Shown here: one piece after another, positions 1 to 8,857 of the stretch | Numbering within the stretch: position 1 is the first letter of the stretch | How the letters are laid out: the number at the start of each line of letters is the position of its first letter | From: Hydrogenophaga sp. 2FB | GTDB taxonomy: Bacteria > Pseudomonadota > Gammaproteobacteria > Burkholderiales > Burkholderiaceae_C | Reading direction: 5' to 3' | Assembly (NCBI RefSeq): GCF_005503365.1 | Contig: NZ_SCML01000005.1 | Location: forward strand, 62,001 to 126,000 | DNA length: 64,000 nt | The notes under the pieces: generated by a model | Database searches by the model: none | What the model saw: only the letters and a program-made list of their open reading frames with translations | What the model was told of the DNA's origin: nothing | Made by a program: the position numbers and the translations under genes

Positions 1-738
1 GCCGGCGGTGTGGATCACCAGACCGGGCTTGTGTTTCGTGGGGTCGATTTCCCAGAGTTCCTTCACGCCGATGGCGTAGGCCTGCGGGTCCTTGCCTTCG
101 TCGAGGTGGAACTTGGCAATGAGGCGCTTGCCCAGGTGGCCTCGCGAGCCCTCGGCGAACACGGTGTACTTGGCGTGCAGTTCCATGCCGAGCTGGAAGC
201 TCTCGTTGGGCTCGCCGTCCTTGCCGATGCCCAGGTTGCCCGTGGCAACGCCCTTGACCGAGCCGTTGTCGTTGTACAGCACCTCGGCGGCAGCGAAGCC
301 GGGGAAAATCTCCACGCCGAGGGCTTCGGCCTGCTGGCCCATCCACTTCACGACGTTGCCCAGGCCCACGACGTAGTTGCCTTCGTTGTGGAAGTTGTTG
401 GGGATCAGGAACTTGGGCGTGTCGATCGCGCCGGTTTCGGTCAACCACAGCAGCTTGTCGTCGGTCACCGGCTGGTTCAGCGGTGCGCCGTCTTCTTTCC
501 ACTTCGGCAGCAATTCGGTGATGGCCTTGGGGTCCATCACCGCGCCGCTGAGAATGTGCGCGCCGGGTTCGGAGCCTTTTTCGAGCACGCAGACGTTGAT
601 CTCGCTGCCTTTTTCCGCGGCAATCTGTTTGAGGCGGATCGCGGTGGCCAGGCCGCCTGGGCCGCCTCCGACCACGACCACGTCGTACTCCATGGCTTCG
701 CGTGGGCCGTAGGTGCTCAGGATCTCTTCGGGCGTCAT
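1..738 (-). CDS. Electron transfer flavoprotein-ubiquinone oxidoreductase (3' end outside window)
   Basis: The minus-strand frame is open from an ATG at 738 to the window edge, giving 246 N-terminal residues. The protein begins MTPEEILSTYGPREAMEYD and continues into an FAD dinucleotide-binding motif VVVGGGPGGL (about residues 21-30). It then carries family signatures such as EKGSEPGAHILSGAVMDP and FAEGSRGHLGKRL. ETF-QO is a membrane-associated FAD/4Fe-4S enzyme that passes electrons from ETF (fatty-acid and amino-acid oxidation) to ubiquinone. The family is about 550 residues, so the Fe-S and quinone-binding parts lie outside. It diverges from the SDR gene, with 194 nt between the starts that would hold both promoters. 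The 3' truncation is due to the window edge only. Confidence 0.93.
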   Translation of the reverse strand, partial: MTPEEILSTYGPREAMEYDVVVVGGGPGGLATAIRLKQIAAEKGSEINVCVLEKGSEPGAHILSGAVMDPKAITELLPKWKEDGAPLNQPVTDDKLLWLTETGAIDTPKFLIPNNFHNEGNYVVGLGNVVKWMGQQAEALGVEIFPGFAAAEVLYNDNGSVKGVATGNLGIGKDGEPNESFQLGMELHAKYTVFAEGSRGHLGKRLIAKFHLDEGKDPQAYAIGVKELWEIDPTKHKPGLVIHTAG

Positions 739-932
739 GTGATGGTCTCTCTCTGGCGGGGAGAATGTCCCCGGGGGATGTTCAGGATGGCGTGGCCGTG
801 GGACATGCCGGTATCGTGGTCATCAGGGATTTTAATGGGCCATGACGCACAATGATGTCGGGCAGGCAGTCTGGCCGCCGTGGCACCCCAGTCACCAGCA
901 AATTCCACAGACGTGAAAGAGGAGGTTCTCTC

Positions 933-1715
933 ATGGCATACAGCCTGGATCTCGCGGGTCGCGTGGCCCTTGTCACGGGTGCATCGGGTGGCCTTGGCGA
1001 GCAGTTCGCCAAGACGCTCGCGAAGGCCGGCGCGGCCGTGGTGCTGGCCAGTCGCCGCACCGACCGGCTCATGGCGCTGCGCGCCCACATCGAGGCCGCC
1101 GGCGGCGATGCGCATGTGGTGGCCATGGACGTGACCGACCACGCCTCGATCAAGGCGGCGGTGGCGCATGCCGAAACCGAGGTCGGCGCGATCGACATCC
1201 TGATCAACAACTCGGGCGTGAGCGCCACGCAGCGGTTGCAGGACGTGAGCGAAGAAGACTACGACTACATCTTCGACACCAACACCAAGGGCGCCTTCTT
1301 TGTCGCGCAGGAAGTAGGGCGGCGCATGCTGGCGCGCGCCAACGGCGCGGCGCCGGGCACCTATGTGGGGGGGCGCATCGTCAACATCGCGTCCATGGCC
1401 GGGCTCAAGGTGCTGCCGCAGATCGGTGTGTACGCCATGAGCAAGGCCGCGGTGGTGCAGATGACCAAGGCCATGGCGACGGAGTGGGGGCGCTTTGGCA
1501 TCAACGTCAACGCGATCTGCCCGGGCTACATCGACACCGAGTTGAACAACCACCACTGGAAGACCGAGCAGGGCCAGAAGCTCATCAGCATGCTGCCGCG
1601 CAAGCGCGTGGGCGCGCCCACGGATCTGGATGCCCTGCTGGTGATGTTGTGCGCCACCGAGAGCCATTTCATCAATGGCGCGGTCATTGCGGCGGACGAC
1701 GGATTCGCTGTCTAG
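933..1715 (+). CDS. SDR family NAD(P)-dependent oxidoreductase
   Basis: A 260-residue classical short-chain dehydrogenase. It shows the Rossmann motif TGASGGLG (15-22), NNSG (92-95, usually NNAG), catalytic Ser in NIASMAG (S154) and YAMSK (Y167/K171). The frame is open further upstream, but the ATG at 933 is preceded by GAGGAGG at good spacing and starts the protein at the usual place (MAYSLDLAGRVALVTG). It probably oxidises or reduces a hydroxy/keto substrate with NAD(P) in the cytoplasm; the substrate cannot be read from sequence. It faces away from the ETF-QO gene and is followed by a 320-nt gap before the ABC importer, so it is likely its own transcription unit. Confidence 0.93.
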   Translation: MAYSLDLAGRVALVTGASGGLGEQFAKTLAKAGAAVVLASRRTDRLMALRAHIEAAGGDAHVVAMDVTDHASIKAAVAHAETEVGAIDILINNSGVSATQRLQDVSEEDYDYIFDTNTKGAFFVAQEVGRRMLARANGAAPGTYVGGRIVNIASMAGLKVLPQIGVYAMSKAAVVQMTKAMATEWGRFGINVNAICPGYIDTELNNHHWKTEQGQKLISMLPRKRVGAPTDLDALLVMLCATESHFINGAVIAADDGFAV

Positions 1716-2035
1716 CCTCGCGCGCATTCACGCCGCATCGCGCGAATTCCGACGCGCGAAACAGCGCTCGGCCAGCATGCCATTTATCGATGGCACTATG
1801 AAAAAGAATAATTCGCCGTTATGACCCTTCTCCCGCAAACTGCCGCGGTCGAAGAGTTCAACGGCGGGTTTCATCCGCGCAATGGATCTCGCATGTGAAC
1901 CGTCGTTGGCGTGAATGCGCCAAGCGGGGATCGGCGATTGCCTGGGTTGTGTCTCGCGCTCTTCGAGGATTCGGAATACCCGAATTCGATCTCTCGACGA
2001 TCGCGTGCATCACCAACTATTAGACCGAGGCAATC
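1716..2035. other. Intergenic region upstream of the ABC importer operon
   Basis: 320 nt without a convincing gene. It holds a 6-bp hairpin TGCCAT-TTATCG-ATGGCA (1778-1795) that could stabilise the 3' end of the SDR transcript but has no T-run. It also holds the dyad at 1969-1985, described separately. Local base composition is less GC-rich than the flanking genes, as expected of a promoter region. No sigma-70 boxes can be called with confidence. Confidence 0.5.
1969..1985. promoter_or_regulatory. Candidate operator dyad ATTCGG-N5-CCGAAT
   Basis: Perfect 6-bp inverted repeat ATTCGG / CCGAAT with a 5-nt spacer (AATAC), ending 50 nt before the start of the ABC receptor gene. The position suits a repressor or activator site controlling the importer operon. 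No regulator gene is adjacent, so the cognate factor is unknown. Confidence 0.3.
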
Positions 2036-3217
2036 ATGAAATTTCCATGGACGAGGTTTGCTCTTCGCAGTGTTCTGGCGGCGGGTCTGGTCGGATTCGG
2101 CTTCAGCGCCGCGGCGCAAACGCTGAAGATCGGCTGGCTGTCCTCCTTGACGGGACCGCTGTCCGCCGCCGCGCTGGCGGAGAACGAAGGCGTCAAGCAG
2201 GCGGTGGAAGAAATCAACCGAAGCGGTGGCGTGCTGGGCCGGCAGATCGAACTGCTGACCCGCGACACGGCGGGCGACCCCACCAAGGCGGTCAACTTCG
2301 CGCAGCAACTCGCCTACAGCGAGAAGGTGCATTTCGTCATCGGCCCGGTCAACTCGGGCGAGGGCCTGGCGACGACGCCGATTCTGGCGCGTGCCGGTGT
2401 GCCCAGCATCGTGATCAGCGTCGTGGACGAACTGGCCGACCCCAAGAAGTACCCGTTGGCCTTCCGGGTGGTCAGCACCAGCCAGCAGTGGCTGACCACG
2501 GCCAATGACTACGCCGTGAAGACCTTGAAGAAGAAAAAGATCGCCATCATCGCGGACACCTCCGGGTTCGGCACGCACAGCGCCAAGCAGGCGGCCGACA
2601 TCCTGAAGAAGTCGGGCGGCGAAGCGGTGTATGTGGCGCTGGTCGACCCGAACAAGACCGACGTGACCGACGAGATCAACAAGTCCAGGGCGGCAGGCGC
2701 GGAAGTGGTAATGACCTGGACCTCGTCCACCGGCCTGCTGGCCCGCCTGCTCAACGCGCGCGGTGACATGGGTTGGAACGTGCCGGTGATCGGGCATCCG
2801 TCCCTGATGGCCACGCAGATCCGCAAGCTGCTCAACAAGCCCGAGTACTGGGCCAACACGTTCGCGCCTGGCTACGCGAGCACCACCTACGGTCCGGAAG
2901 GCTCGGTGCCCGAGCGCACCAAAGCGTTGATCGACAGAATGCGCCCGAAATTCGGTGGCGGTGAAATCGACCTTACGTTCTGGTGGGTGACCATGGGCTA
3001 CGACACCGTGAAGGTGATCGAACACGCGGTGAAGACGGCCGGGTCCACCGAGCCTGCCGCGATACAGAAGGCGCTGGAAGGCACGCGCAACTTCCAGGGC
3101 GTGTATGCGAACTACACCTGGGGCCCGAACGAACGCAACGGCTTCCCCGACAGCAACATGGTGATGAACGCGGCCAACACCTTCAAGGACGGCAGCTTTC
3201 AGATGGCCCCGCGCTGA
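2036..3217 (+). CDS. Branched-chain amino-acid-type ABC transporter substrate-binding protein
   Basis: A 393-residue periplasmic receptor. The first about 28 residues are a Sec signal peptide (MKFPWTRFALRSVLAAG..., cleavage near SAAAQT). The mature part starts LKIGWLSSLTGPLSAAALAE, the hallmark of the Periplasmic_binding_6/LivJ family. Length is typical. It captures a solute for the permease and ATPase pairs encoded directly downstream (28-nt gap). Family members bind branched-chain amino acids but also urea, amides and aromatic or other organic acids. With an SDR upstream and an amidohydrolase in the operon, the ligand here is probably a carboxylic compound rather than Leu/Ile/Val (inference). 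A weak GAGG ribosome site precedes the ATG. Confidence 0.92.
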   Translation: MKFPWTRFALRSVLAAGLVGFGFSAAAQTLKIGWLSSLTGPLSAAALAENEGVKQAVEEINRSGGVLGRQIELLTRDTAGDPTKAVNFAQQLAYSEKVHFVIGPVNSGEGLATTPILARAGVPSIVISVVDELADPKKYPLAFRVVSTSQQWLTTANDYAVKTLKKKKIAIIADTSGFGTHSAKQAADILKKSGGEAVYVALVDPNKTDVTDEINKSRAAGAEVVMTWTSSTGLLARLLNARGDMGWNVPVIGHPSLMATQIRKLLNKPEYWANTFAPGYASTTYGPEGSVPERTKALIDRMRPKFGGGEIDLTFWWVTMGYDTVKVIEHAVKTAGSTEPAAIQKALEGTRNFQGVYANYTWGPNERNGFPDSNMVMNAANTFKDGSFQMAPR

Positions 3218-3245
3218 GCGCTGAATCCAGTAAAAGGTACGCAGC

Positions 3246-4106
3246 GTGCTCACGGTTTTTGTGACCGGGCTCGCGGTGGGCACGCTCTATGCAGCCATCG
3301 CTTTGGCCTACAACGTGATGTTCTCAACATCCAAAGTTCTGTCCCTCACCACGGGCCACCTGGCCATGTTGGGAGGGGTGTTCGGCGCCTGGTTCATCCA
3401 GGCCTGGCAACTGCCGTGGTGGATCGCCATGATCGGCTCCATGGCGGTGGGCGCCCTGTTCGGCCTGATCACCGAGTTGCTCGCGATCCGGCGCGTGCTC
3501 AACAAGAGCGACGAGCACCTGTGGCTCTTGAGCACGCTCGCCGTGGCCACCATGGTGCAGCAGGGCGTGGGGCTGTGGTGGGGCACGGAGCCCAAGCCGT
3601 TCCCGCGCCTCTTTGTGCAGGACTTCGGCGCGGGCGTGCTCGACCAGAAGTTCTGGCTGCCCATCGGCGCCACGGTCATCCTGGCGCTGGGGCTGAGTCT
3701 GTTTTACCGCCGCACGATGTACGGCAAGCTGTTTGTCGCCATGTCCGAAGACGCGTTCGCCGCGCGGGCACGCGGCATCTCCACCGACCGCATCCGCATG
3801 ATGTCCTATGTGCTCTCGGGTGCGCTCGGCGGTCTCGCGGGCTTCGCGGCGGGCCAGCTCACTTTCGCGTTCTTCGCGCTGGGCCACCTGCTCACGCTCA
3901 ACGGCTTCATCGCCCTGGCCGTGGGCGGCTTGGGCAGCAACGCGGGCGCTTTGCTCGGCGGTGCCATCCTGGGCCTGCTCAACGCCTTCGCCAGCTACTG
4001 GTTCGGGGGTGAATACCAGCAGACCATTGCGGTCGGCATCCTGTTGCTGGTGCTGCTCGTCAAGCCCGAAGGCATGTTCGGCTCCCGGAATGTGAGGCCC
4101 GTGTGA
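3246..4106 (+). CDS. Branched-chain amino-acid-type ABC transporter permease, LivH-like
   Basis: A 286-residue inner-membrane permease starting at GTG 3246, with AAAAGG upstream. It has about eight hydrophobic segments and the LivH-type C-terminal stretch GGLGSNAGALLGGAILGLLN, which contains the coupling helix that contacts the ATPase. It forms the translocation pore with the LivM-like partner. Its TGA overlaps the ATG of the next gene by one base (TGATG), showing translational coupling. Confidence 0.92.
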   Translation: MLTVFVTGLAVGTLYAAIALAYNVMFSTSKVLSLTTGHLAMLGGVFGAWFIQAWQLPWWIAMIGSMAVGALFGLITELLAIRRVLNKSDEHLWLLSTLAVATMVQQGVGLWWGTEPKPFPRLFVQDFGAGVLDQKFWLPIGATVILALGLSLFYRRTMYGKLFVAMSEDAFAARARGISTDRIRMMSYVLSGALGGLAGFAAGQLTFAFFALGHLLTLNGFIALAVGGLGSNAGALLGGAILGLLNAFASYWFGGEYQQTIAVGILLLVLLVKPEGMFGSRNVRPV

Positions 4107-5173
4107 TGAGCCCCACGACGTCTGGATTCAAACCCTACGCGCTGGCCGTTTGCGCGCTGCTCGTGGTGGCCTTGCCCTGGCTGACCAGCGACCAATACCA
4201 GTTGCACGTCGCGGCGCTGATCGCGGTGTACTGGATTCTGGTGGCCGGTCTGAACCTGGTGATCGGCTACACGGGCCAGATCTCCATCGGCCACGTGGGC
4301 CTGCTGGCGATCGGCGCCTATGCCTTCACCATCCTCACCGGCAAGCTCGAATGGCACCCGGGGCTGGCGGTGCTGGCGGCCGGTGCCTTGTGCGGCCTGT
4401 GCGGCCTGGTCCTGGGCCTGCCGTCGCTGCGCCTGCCGGGCTTCTACTTCGCCATGGCCACCATGGCCTTCGCGCTCATCGTCAACGAAGTGGTGCTGGC
4501 CAACGACGGCCTGACCGGCGGCGGCATCGGCATGCCCGTGCCGACCTTTCCCGCGCCGTTCGACACACCCGTGGGCTACTACTACCTGGTGGTCATGGTG
4601 GCCCTGGTCGTCACCTTGCTCACCTGGAACGTGGTGCGGCACATGTGGGGCCTGGGGCTGGTGTCCATCCGCGACAGCGAAGTCACCTCGCAATCGGTGG
4701 GCGTGCCCATCTTCCGCGTCAAGCTGACCATCTTCGTCTTCAGCGGCGTCGTGGCCGGTGTCGCGGGCGCGCTGTTCGCCAGCCTGCAGAGCTACATCAC
4801 GCCCGACACCTTTGTCTTCGAGCTGAGCCTGTTCTTCTTTGTCAGCATCATCATCGGCGGGCGCGGCAGCATCATCGGGCCCTTGCTGGGCACGGCGGTG
4901 CTCACGGCGCTGCCCGAGGTGGTGGCGCCCTTGGCCAAGCTCGGCAACTTCTTCTACGGCCTGCTGCTGCTCGTGGTGGTGCTCGTCGTGCCCGAAGGCA
5001 TCGGCCGCGTGTTCGAGCTGCTGGCCGAGCGCTGGAGGCCGCGCAAAGTGGTGAACGAAACCGTGCAACCCGATCTGGCGCGCCTGAAAAAGGCGCTGGC
5101 AGAACAGCGGCCGGGAGAGCCGCCACAGGGCGGACCGGCGCTGGTCAAACCGGCATTGGGAGAACAGGCATGA
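4106..5173 (+). CDS. Branched-chain amino-acid-type ABC transporter permease, LivM-like
   Basis: A 355-residue second permease subunit. The LivM signature region GYTGQISIGHVGLLAIGAY is clear, as is IIIGGRGSIIGPLLGTAVL near the C-terminus. Several transmembrane helices run to about residue 305. The last about 40 residues form a hydrophilic Pro/Glu-rich tail, longer than in many homologues. The ATG at 4106 overlaps the previous stop; a GTG one codon earlier (4103) is an alternative start. It pairs with the LivH-like protein in the inner membrane. Confidence 0.92.
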   Translation: MSPTTSGFKPYALAVCALLVVALPWLTSDQYQLHVAALIAVYWILVAGLNLVIGYTGQISIGHVGLLAIGAYAFTILTGKLEWHPGLAVLAAGALCGLCGLVLGLPSLRLPGFYFAMATMAFALIVNEVVLANDGLTGGGIGMPVPTFPAPFDTPVGYYYLVVMVALVVTLLTWNVVRHMWGLGLVSIRDSEVTSQSVGVPIFRVKLTIFVFSGVVAGVAGALFASLQSYITPDTFVFELSLFFFVSIIIGGRGSIIGPLLGTAVLTALPEVVAPLAKLGNFFYGLLLLVVVLVVPEGIGRVFELLAERWRPRKVVNETVQPDLARLKKALAEQRPGEPPQGGPALVKPALGEQA

Positions 5174-5937
5174 ACGCGGCGAACGGATCCCTCGTGGCCG
5201 ACAACCTCACCAAGGACTTCGGCGGACTCAAGGCCGTGGACGCCGTCACCCTCGCGGTGCACCGGGGCGAGGTGCACGGCCTCATCGGCCCCAACGGCAG
5301 CGGCAAGACCACCATGCTCAACATGCTCTCGGGCTACTACGAACCCACGCGCGGCTCCATCGCGCACGACGGCGCGGAGATCGCCCACACCACGGTGCAG
5401 CACCGCGCGCGCATCGGCGTGGCGCGCACCTTCCAGAAACCCCGGCTCATGCCTACGCACTCCGTGCTGGACAACGCCATCCTCGGCGCCTGGACCCACG
5501 CACGCGCCGGCTTCCTCGGCACCGCGTTCGGCCTGCCCAGCGTGCGGCGCGAAGCCAGGGCCTTGAAAGAACGCGCGCTGGAACTGCTGCACGGCGTGGG
5601 CCTGGGCCATGCGGTGCACCGGCGTGCCAACCTGCTCGGCCACGCGGAGCAGCGCTTCCTGGAGATCGCGCGCGGCCTCATGCTGCGCCCGCGTTTCATC
5701 CTGCTCGACGAACCCGCTGGTGGCCTGACCTCCCACGAGATCGAGCACCTGGGCGCCTTGTTGCAGACGATCCGCGGCGCGGGCATTGGCGTGTTGCTGG
5801 TCGAACACCACACCGACTTCGTCTTCCGCATCTGCGACCGCGTGACCACCTTGAACGTGGGCAAGATGATCAAACATGGAACGCCCGACGACGTGCGCAA
5901 CGACCCGGAAGTGATCCGGGTCTACCTGGGGGCATGA
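5170..5937 (+). CDS. Branched-chain amino-acid-type ABC transporter ATP-binding protein, LivG-like
   Basis: A 255-residue cytoplasmic ATPase. It has Walker A GPNGSGKTT (40-48), Q-loop FQKPRL, Walker B FILLDEPAGG and switch His in LLVEHH. The ATG at 5170 overlaps the LivM stop as ATGA. The ABC signature (C-loop), usually LSHGE or LSYGQ in this family, reads LGHAE (156-160), so the conserved Ser and Gly are replaced by Gly and Ala. The partner LivF-like ATPase has an intact LSGGQ. An asymmetric ATPase pair is therefore possible, although the gene otherwise looks intact. Confidence 0.92.
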   Translation: MNAANGSLVADNLTKDFGGLKAVDAVTLAVHRGEVHGLIGPNGSGKTTMLNMLSGYYEPTRGSIAHDGAEIAHTTVQHRARIGVARTFQKPRLMPTHSVLDNAILGAWTHARAGFLGTAFGLPSVRREARALKERALELLHGVGLGHAVHRRANLLGHAEQRFLEIARGLMLRPRFILLDEPAGGLTSHEIEHLGALLQTIRGAGIGVLLVEHHTDFVFRICDRVTTLNVGKMIKHGTPDDVRNDPEVIRVYLGA

Positions 5938-6671
5938 ACATGGAACGCACACGCCCCCCACAAGTGCTGCTGGACGTGCAGGACGTGCACGTGGCCTACG
6001 GCAAGGCCGAGGTGGTCCATGGGATTTCCATGGACGTGCGCGCTGGCGAGTTCGTCGTCATGCTGGGCCGCAATGGCGCGGGCAAGAGCACCTTGCTGCA
6101 CGCCATTTCGGGCCTGGTGCCGATGCGCTCGGGCACGGTGCGCTTCCAGGGCCGCGACCTCAGCCGCGCCACACCGCGCGACATCGTGAAGGCCGGCATC
6201 GTGCAGGTGCTCGAAGGGCATCGCGTGTTCCACACGCTGTCGGTCGAGGACAACCTGTTGATCGGGACCTATGCGGCCAACCCGCGCGGCGACCGCAGCA
6301 AGCTCGACCGCATCTACGCGCTGTTCCCCGAACTCGCGGAGCGGCGGCACCAGATGGCGTCGCGCCTGTCGGGTGGGCAGCAACAGATCCTGGCCGTGGG
6401 GCAGGGCGTCATTGGCGATCCGAAGTTGCTCATCCTCGACGAACCCTCGGGCGGCCTGGCGCCGCTGGTGATCGACCGGATCCTGGAGGTGGCATCGGAC
6501 CTTTGCATGAGCGGCATGGCGATTCTGCTGGTGGAGCAGTTGGTGGAAAAGGCGCTGCGGCACGCGACCTATGCCTACCTGGTCGAAACCGGGCGCATCG
6601 CGGCCTCGGCGTTTTCCAGCGAACTGCACGACGGCGACCTGCTGAAGCGCGTGTACCTCGGCGGGCACTGA
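5934..6671 (+). CDS. Branched-chain amino-acid-type ABC transporter ATP-binding protein, LivF-like
   Basis: A 245-residue ATPase with Walker A GRNGAGKST, canonical signature LSGGQQQILA, Walker B LLILDEPSGG and switch His region LLVEQ (Gln instead of His, normal for LivF). The start at 5934 overlaps the previous stop (ATGA); an in-frame ATG at 5940 is possible. It completes the five-subunit importer. Its own canonical motifs contrast with the altered C-loop of the LivG-like partner. Confidence 0.92.
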   Translation: MNMERTRPPQVLLDVQDVHVAYGKAEVVHGISMDVRAGEFVVMLGRNGAGKSTLLHAISGLVPMRSGTVRFQGRDLSRATPRDIVKAGIVQVLEGHRVFHTLSVEDNLLIGTYAANPRGDRSKLDRIYALFPELAERRHQMASRLSGGQQQILAVGQGVIGDPKLLILDEPSGGLAPLVIDRILEVASDLCMSGMAILLVEQLVEKALRHATYAYLVETGRIAASAFSSELHDGDLLKRVYLGGH

Positions 6672-6685
6672 AGCCCGGGGTTCGC

Positions 6686-7777
6686 ATGCAGGCCCGCGAG
6701 ACGACGCCTTCCTACCGGGGGACCTTGCACCGAAACACGCGCGAGCTGCTCGAGTGGCACGCGCGTGCGCCACGCGAAACCGCGTTGGAGCCTGATCTGC
6801 CCATCGTCGATGCGCACCACCATCTGTACGGTGGTGCGGGCGACGCGCACCACTACCGCTTCGAAGACCTGGAGCAAGACCTGGGTGGTGGCCACAAGGT
6901 GCTGGCCACCGTGTATGTGGAAGCATACGAACCCGGCTGGCGCACAGATGGGCCACCGGCTTTGCGGCCGGTGGGGGAAGTGGAGCGCATCATTAAACTG
7001 ACGCGCACACCGACCCACCATGGATGCCAGGTGGCCGCCGGCATCGTGGCGCATGCCGACCTCACGCTGGGCGCTGCCGTGGCCGAGGTGCTGGCCGCAC
7101 ACGAGGCGGCGGGAGAAGGGCGCTTGCGCGGCATCCGCCACGTGACGCCCTACGAGGGCGGGGCCGTAGGCCGCTACGTCAAAGGCTCACCACGCGAGCA
7201 CCTGCTGATGGTCCCGGCCTTTCGCGAAGGCATGGCACAGCTCGCGCGGTTCGGCCTGAGCTTCGATGCCTGGGTGTACCACCCGCAACTGCACGGGCTG
7301 TGCGACTTCGCCGCCGCGTTCCCCGACACGCCCATCGTCATCAACCACGTGGGCGGGCTGATCGGCGTGGAAGAAGACGGCTACCGCGCCGACCGGGCCG
7401 CACACCTCGCGCAGTGGCGCGGCCACTTGCGCCGACTGGCGCAGTTGCCCAACGTGTCGATCAAGATCGGCGGGCTGGGCATGCCCGTGTTCGGCTTCGG
7501 CTTCGAACACGCAGACGGGCCCGCCGCATCGGACGTGCTGGCGCGTGCCTGGGCGCCGTTGATCGACACCTGCATCGAAGCCTTCGGCACGCAGCGCTGC
7601 ATGTTCGAAGCCAACTTCCCGGTCGACAAACAGTCGTGTGGTTACACGGCGCTGTGGAATGCGTTCAAGGTGGCGAGCCGCGCGCTGTCGGCAGACGAGC
7701 GCGGGGACTTGTTCTGGCGCACGGCGTGTCGCGTCTACAGACTGCCCGATGTCGCCGAACGCGCGGCGGGCGCTTAG
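6686..7777 (+). CDS. Amidohydrolase family protein (COG3618/Amidohydro_2-like TIM barrel)
   Basis: A 363-residue metal-dependent hydrolase of the amidohydrolase_2 type. It shows the N-terminal metal motif in PIVDAHHHLYGG, a central HPQLHGL, INHVGG and a late FEANFPVDK. Relatives hydrolyse lactones or decarboxylate aromatic acids; the substrate cannot be fixed here. The start chosen is ATG 6686, only 14 nt after the LivF-like stop, so it is co-transcribed with the importer. The frame stays open upstream inside that gene, but those residues are not family-like. It probably processes the imported solute in the cytoplasm (inference). Confidence 0.88.
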   Translation: MQARETTPSYRGTLHRNTRELLEWHARAPRETALEPDLPIVDAHHHLYGGAGDAHHYRFEDLEQDLGGGHKVLATVYVEAYEPGWRTDGPPALRPVGEVERIIKLTRTPTHHGCQVAAGIVAHADLTLGAAVAEVLAAHEAAGEGRLRGIRHVTPYEGGAVGRYVKGSPREHLLMVPAFREGMAQLARFGLSFDAWVYHPQLHGLCDFAAAFPDTPIVINHVGGLIGVEEDGYRADRAAHLAQWRGHLRRLAQLPNVSIKIGGLGMPVFGFGFEHADGPAASDVLARAWAPLIDTCIEAFGTQRCMFEANFPVDKQSCGYTALWNAFKVASRALSADERGDLFWRTACRVYRLPDVAERAAGA

Positions 7778-7801
7778 GCGCGTGCCTCGCTTGCGGTGCC
7801 T

Positions 7802-8818
7802 TCAGCGGTTCGTTGCAGGCGCGTCCGTCGGCGCGTCTGAAGCCTGGATGCCAATGGCCTTGAACGTTCGCTCGGCTTGCGCCTGGGCCTGTGCCAGCTG
7901 GCTCGCAAACTGCGCGGGCGTACCGGGCAGCGGCTCCATGTAGTTCTGCGACGCGAAGGCCTGGAACGCGGCGCTCGTCACCGCCTTGTTCAACTCGGCG
8001 TTGATGCGCGCCACCACCGGTGCCGGCGTGTTCGCCGGTGCGTACAGACCCCAGAAGGTGGCCATGCCCGGGTCGCTGTCCAGTTCACCCAGGCTCGGCA
8101 CATTCGGGAACGCCGGCGCGCGCTGTGTGCCCGTCACGGCCACCATTTTCAGCTTGCCCGCTTCCACCGCCGGCTTGGCCAGCGCCAGGCTGCTGAAGGC
8201 CAGGTTCACCTCGCCGGTGTTCACCGCCAGGAACGACGGGGCCGAGCCTTTGTAGGGCACCGGGGTCAGCTGCACGCCGTTCTGGCGCGCGATCCAGGCG
8301 TAGTAGATGGCCGGCACGCTGCCCGGACCCCAGGTCGCGAAACTGATCGCTTCGGGCTTGGCCTTGGCGTGCGCCATCAGCTCACGGAAGCTGTTGGCCG
8401 GCACCGAGGGGTGGGCGACGATCACGTCGTTGGGCGTGCGCACCACGCCACCGACCGGGGCGAAGCCCGTCTTCGCGTCGTACGGCAGCTTCGTGAACAG
8501 CAGCGGGTTGAACACCAGCGACTGGTTGTCCGTGAGACACAGCGTGTAGCCGTCGGCCGGTGCCCGGGCGCAGGCTGACATGCCGATCAGGGTGCCGGCG
8601 CCCGGCCGGTTGTCGATCACCACCGACTGCCCGAGTCCGTCGCTCATCAGCTTGCCGACCGTGCGCGCCACCAGGTCGGTCAGCCCGCCTGGCGAGGTCG
8701 ACACGATCAGGCGGATGGGCTTGGCCGGGAAGGTGTCGGCATGGGCGGGGCCGCCGGCCAGGGCCAGCGCGGAAATGGCGATCACGGGGACGGTCTTCGA
8801 CAGGGCAACGCGCATCAT
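7802..8818 (-). CDS. Tripartite tricarboxylate transporter receptor, Bug/TctC family
   Basis: A 338-residue periplasmic solute receptor with a signal peptide (VIAISALALAGGPAHA, then DTFPAKPIRLIV). Bug-family signatures include STSPGGLTDLVAR, ADGYTL and PYKGSAPSF. Bug proteins bind organic acids or amino acids in the periplasm for TctA/TctB carriers, which are not encoded nearby. ATG codons at 8818 and 8815 are both possible; GGAG lies upstream. It is the second gene after the class II aldolase (39-nt gap), under control of the divergent tandem-HTH LysR gene. It is one of eight orphan receptors in this window. Confidence 0.93.
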   Translation of the reverse strand: MMRVALSKTVPVIAISALALAGGPAHADTFPAKPIRLIVSTSPGGLTDLVARTVGKLMSDGLGQSVVIDNRPGAGTLIGMSACARAPADGYTLCLTDNQSLVFNPLLFTKLPYDAKTGFAPVGGVVRTPNDVIVAHPSVPANSFRELMAHAKAKPEAISFATWGPGSVPAIYYAWIARQNGVQLTPVPYKGSAPSFLAVNTGEVNLAFSSLALAKPAVEAGKLKMVAVTGTQRAPAFPNVPSLGELDSDPGMATFWGLYAPANTPAPVVARINAELNKAVTSAAFQAFASQNYMEPLPGTPAQFASQLAQAQAQAERTFKAIGIQASDAPTDAPATNR

Positions 8819-8857
8819 GGGAACTCCGGAAGTGGGTTGGAAACAGGAAACGGGCTG

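Noticed and set aside
10-855. Plus-strand open frame over the ETF-QO gene
   Set aside because: The minus strand encodes unmistakable ETF-QO sequence; the plus-strand product has no family features.
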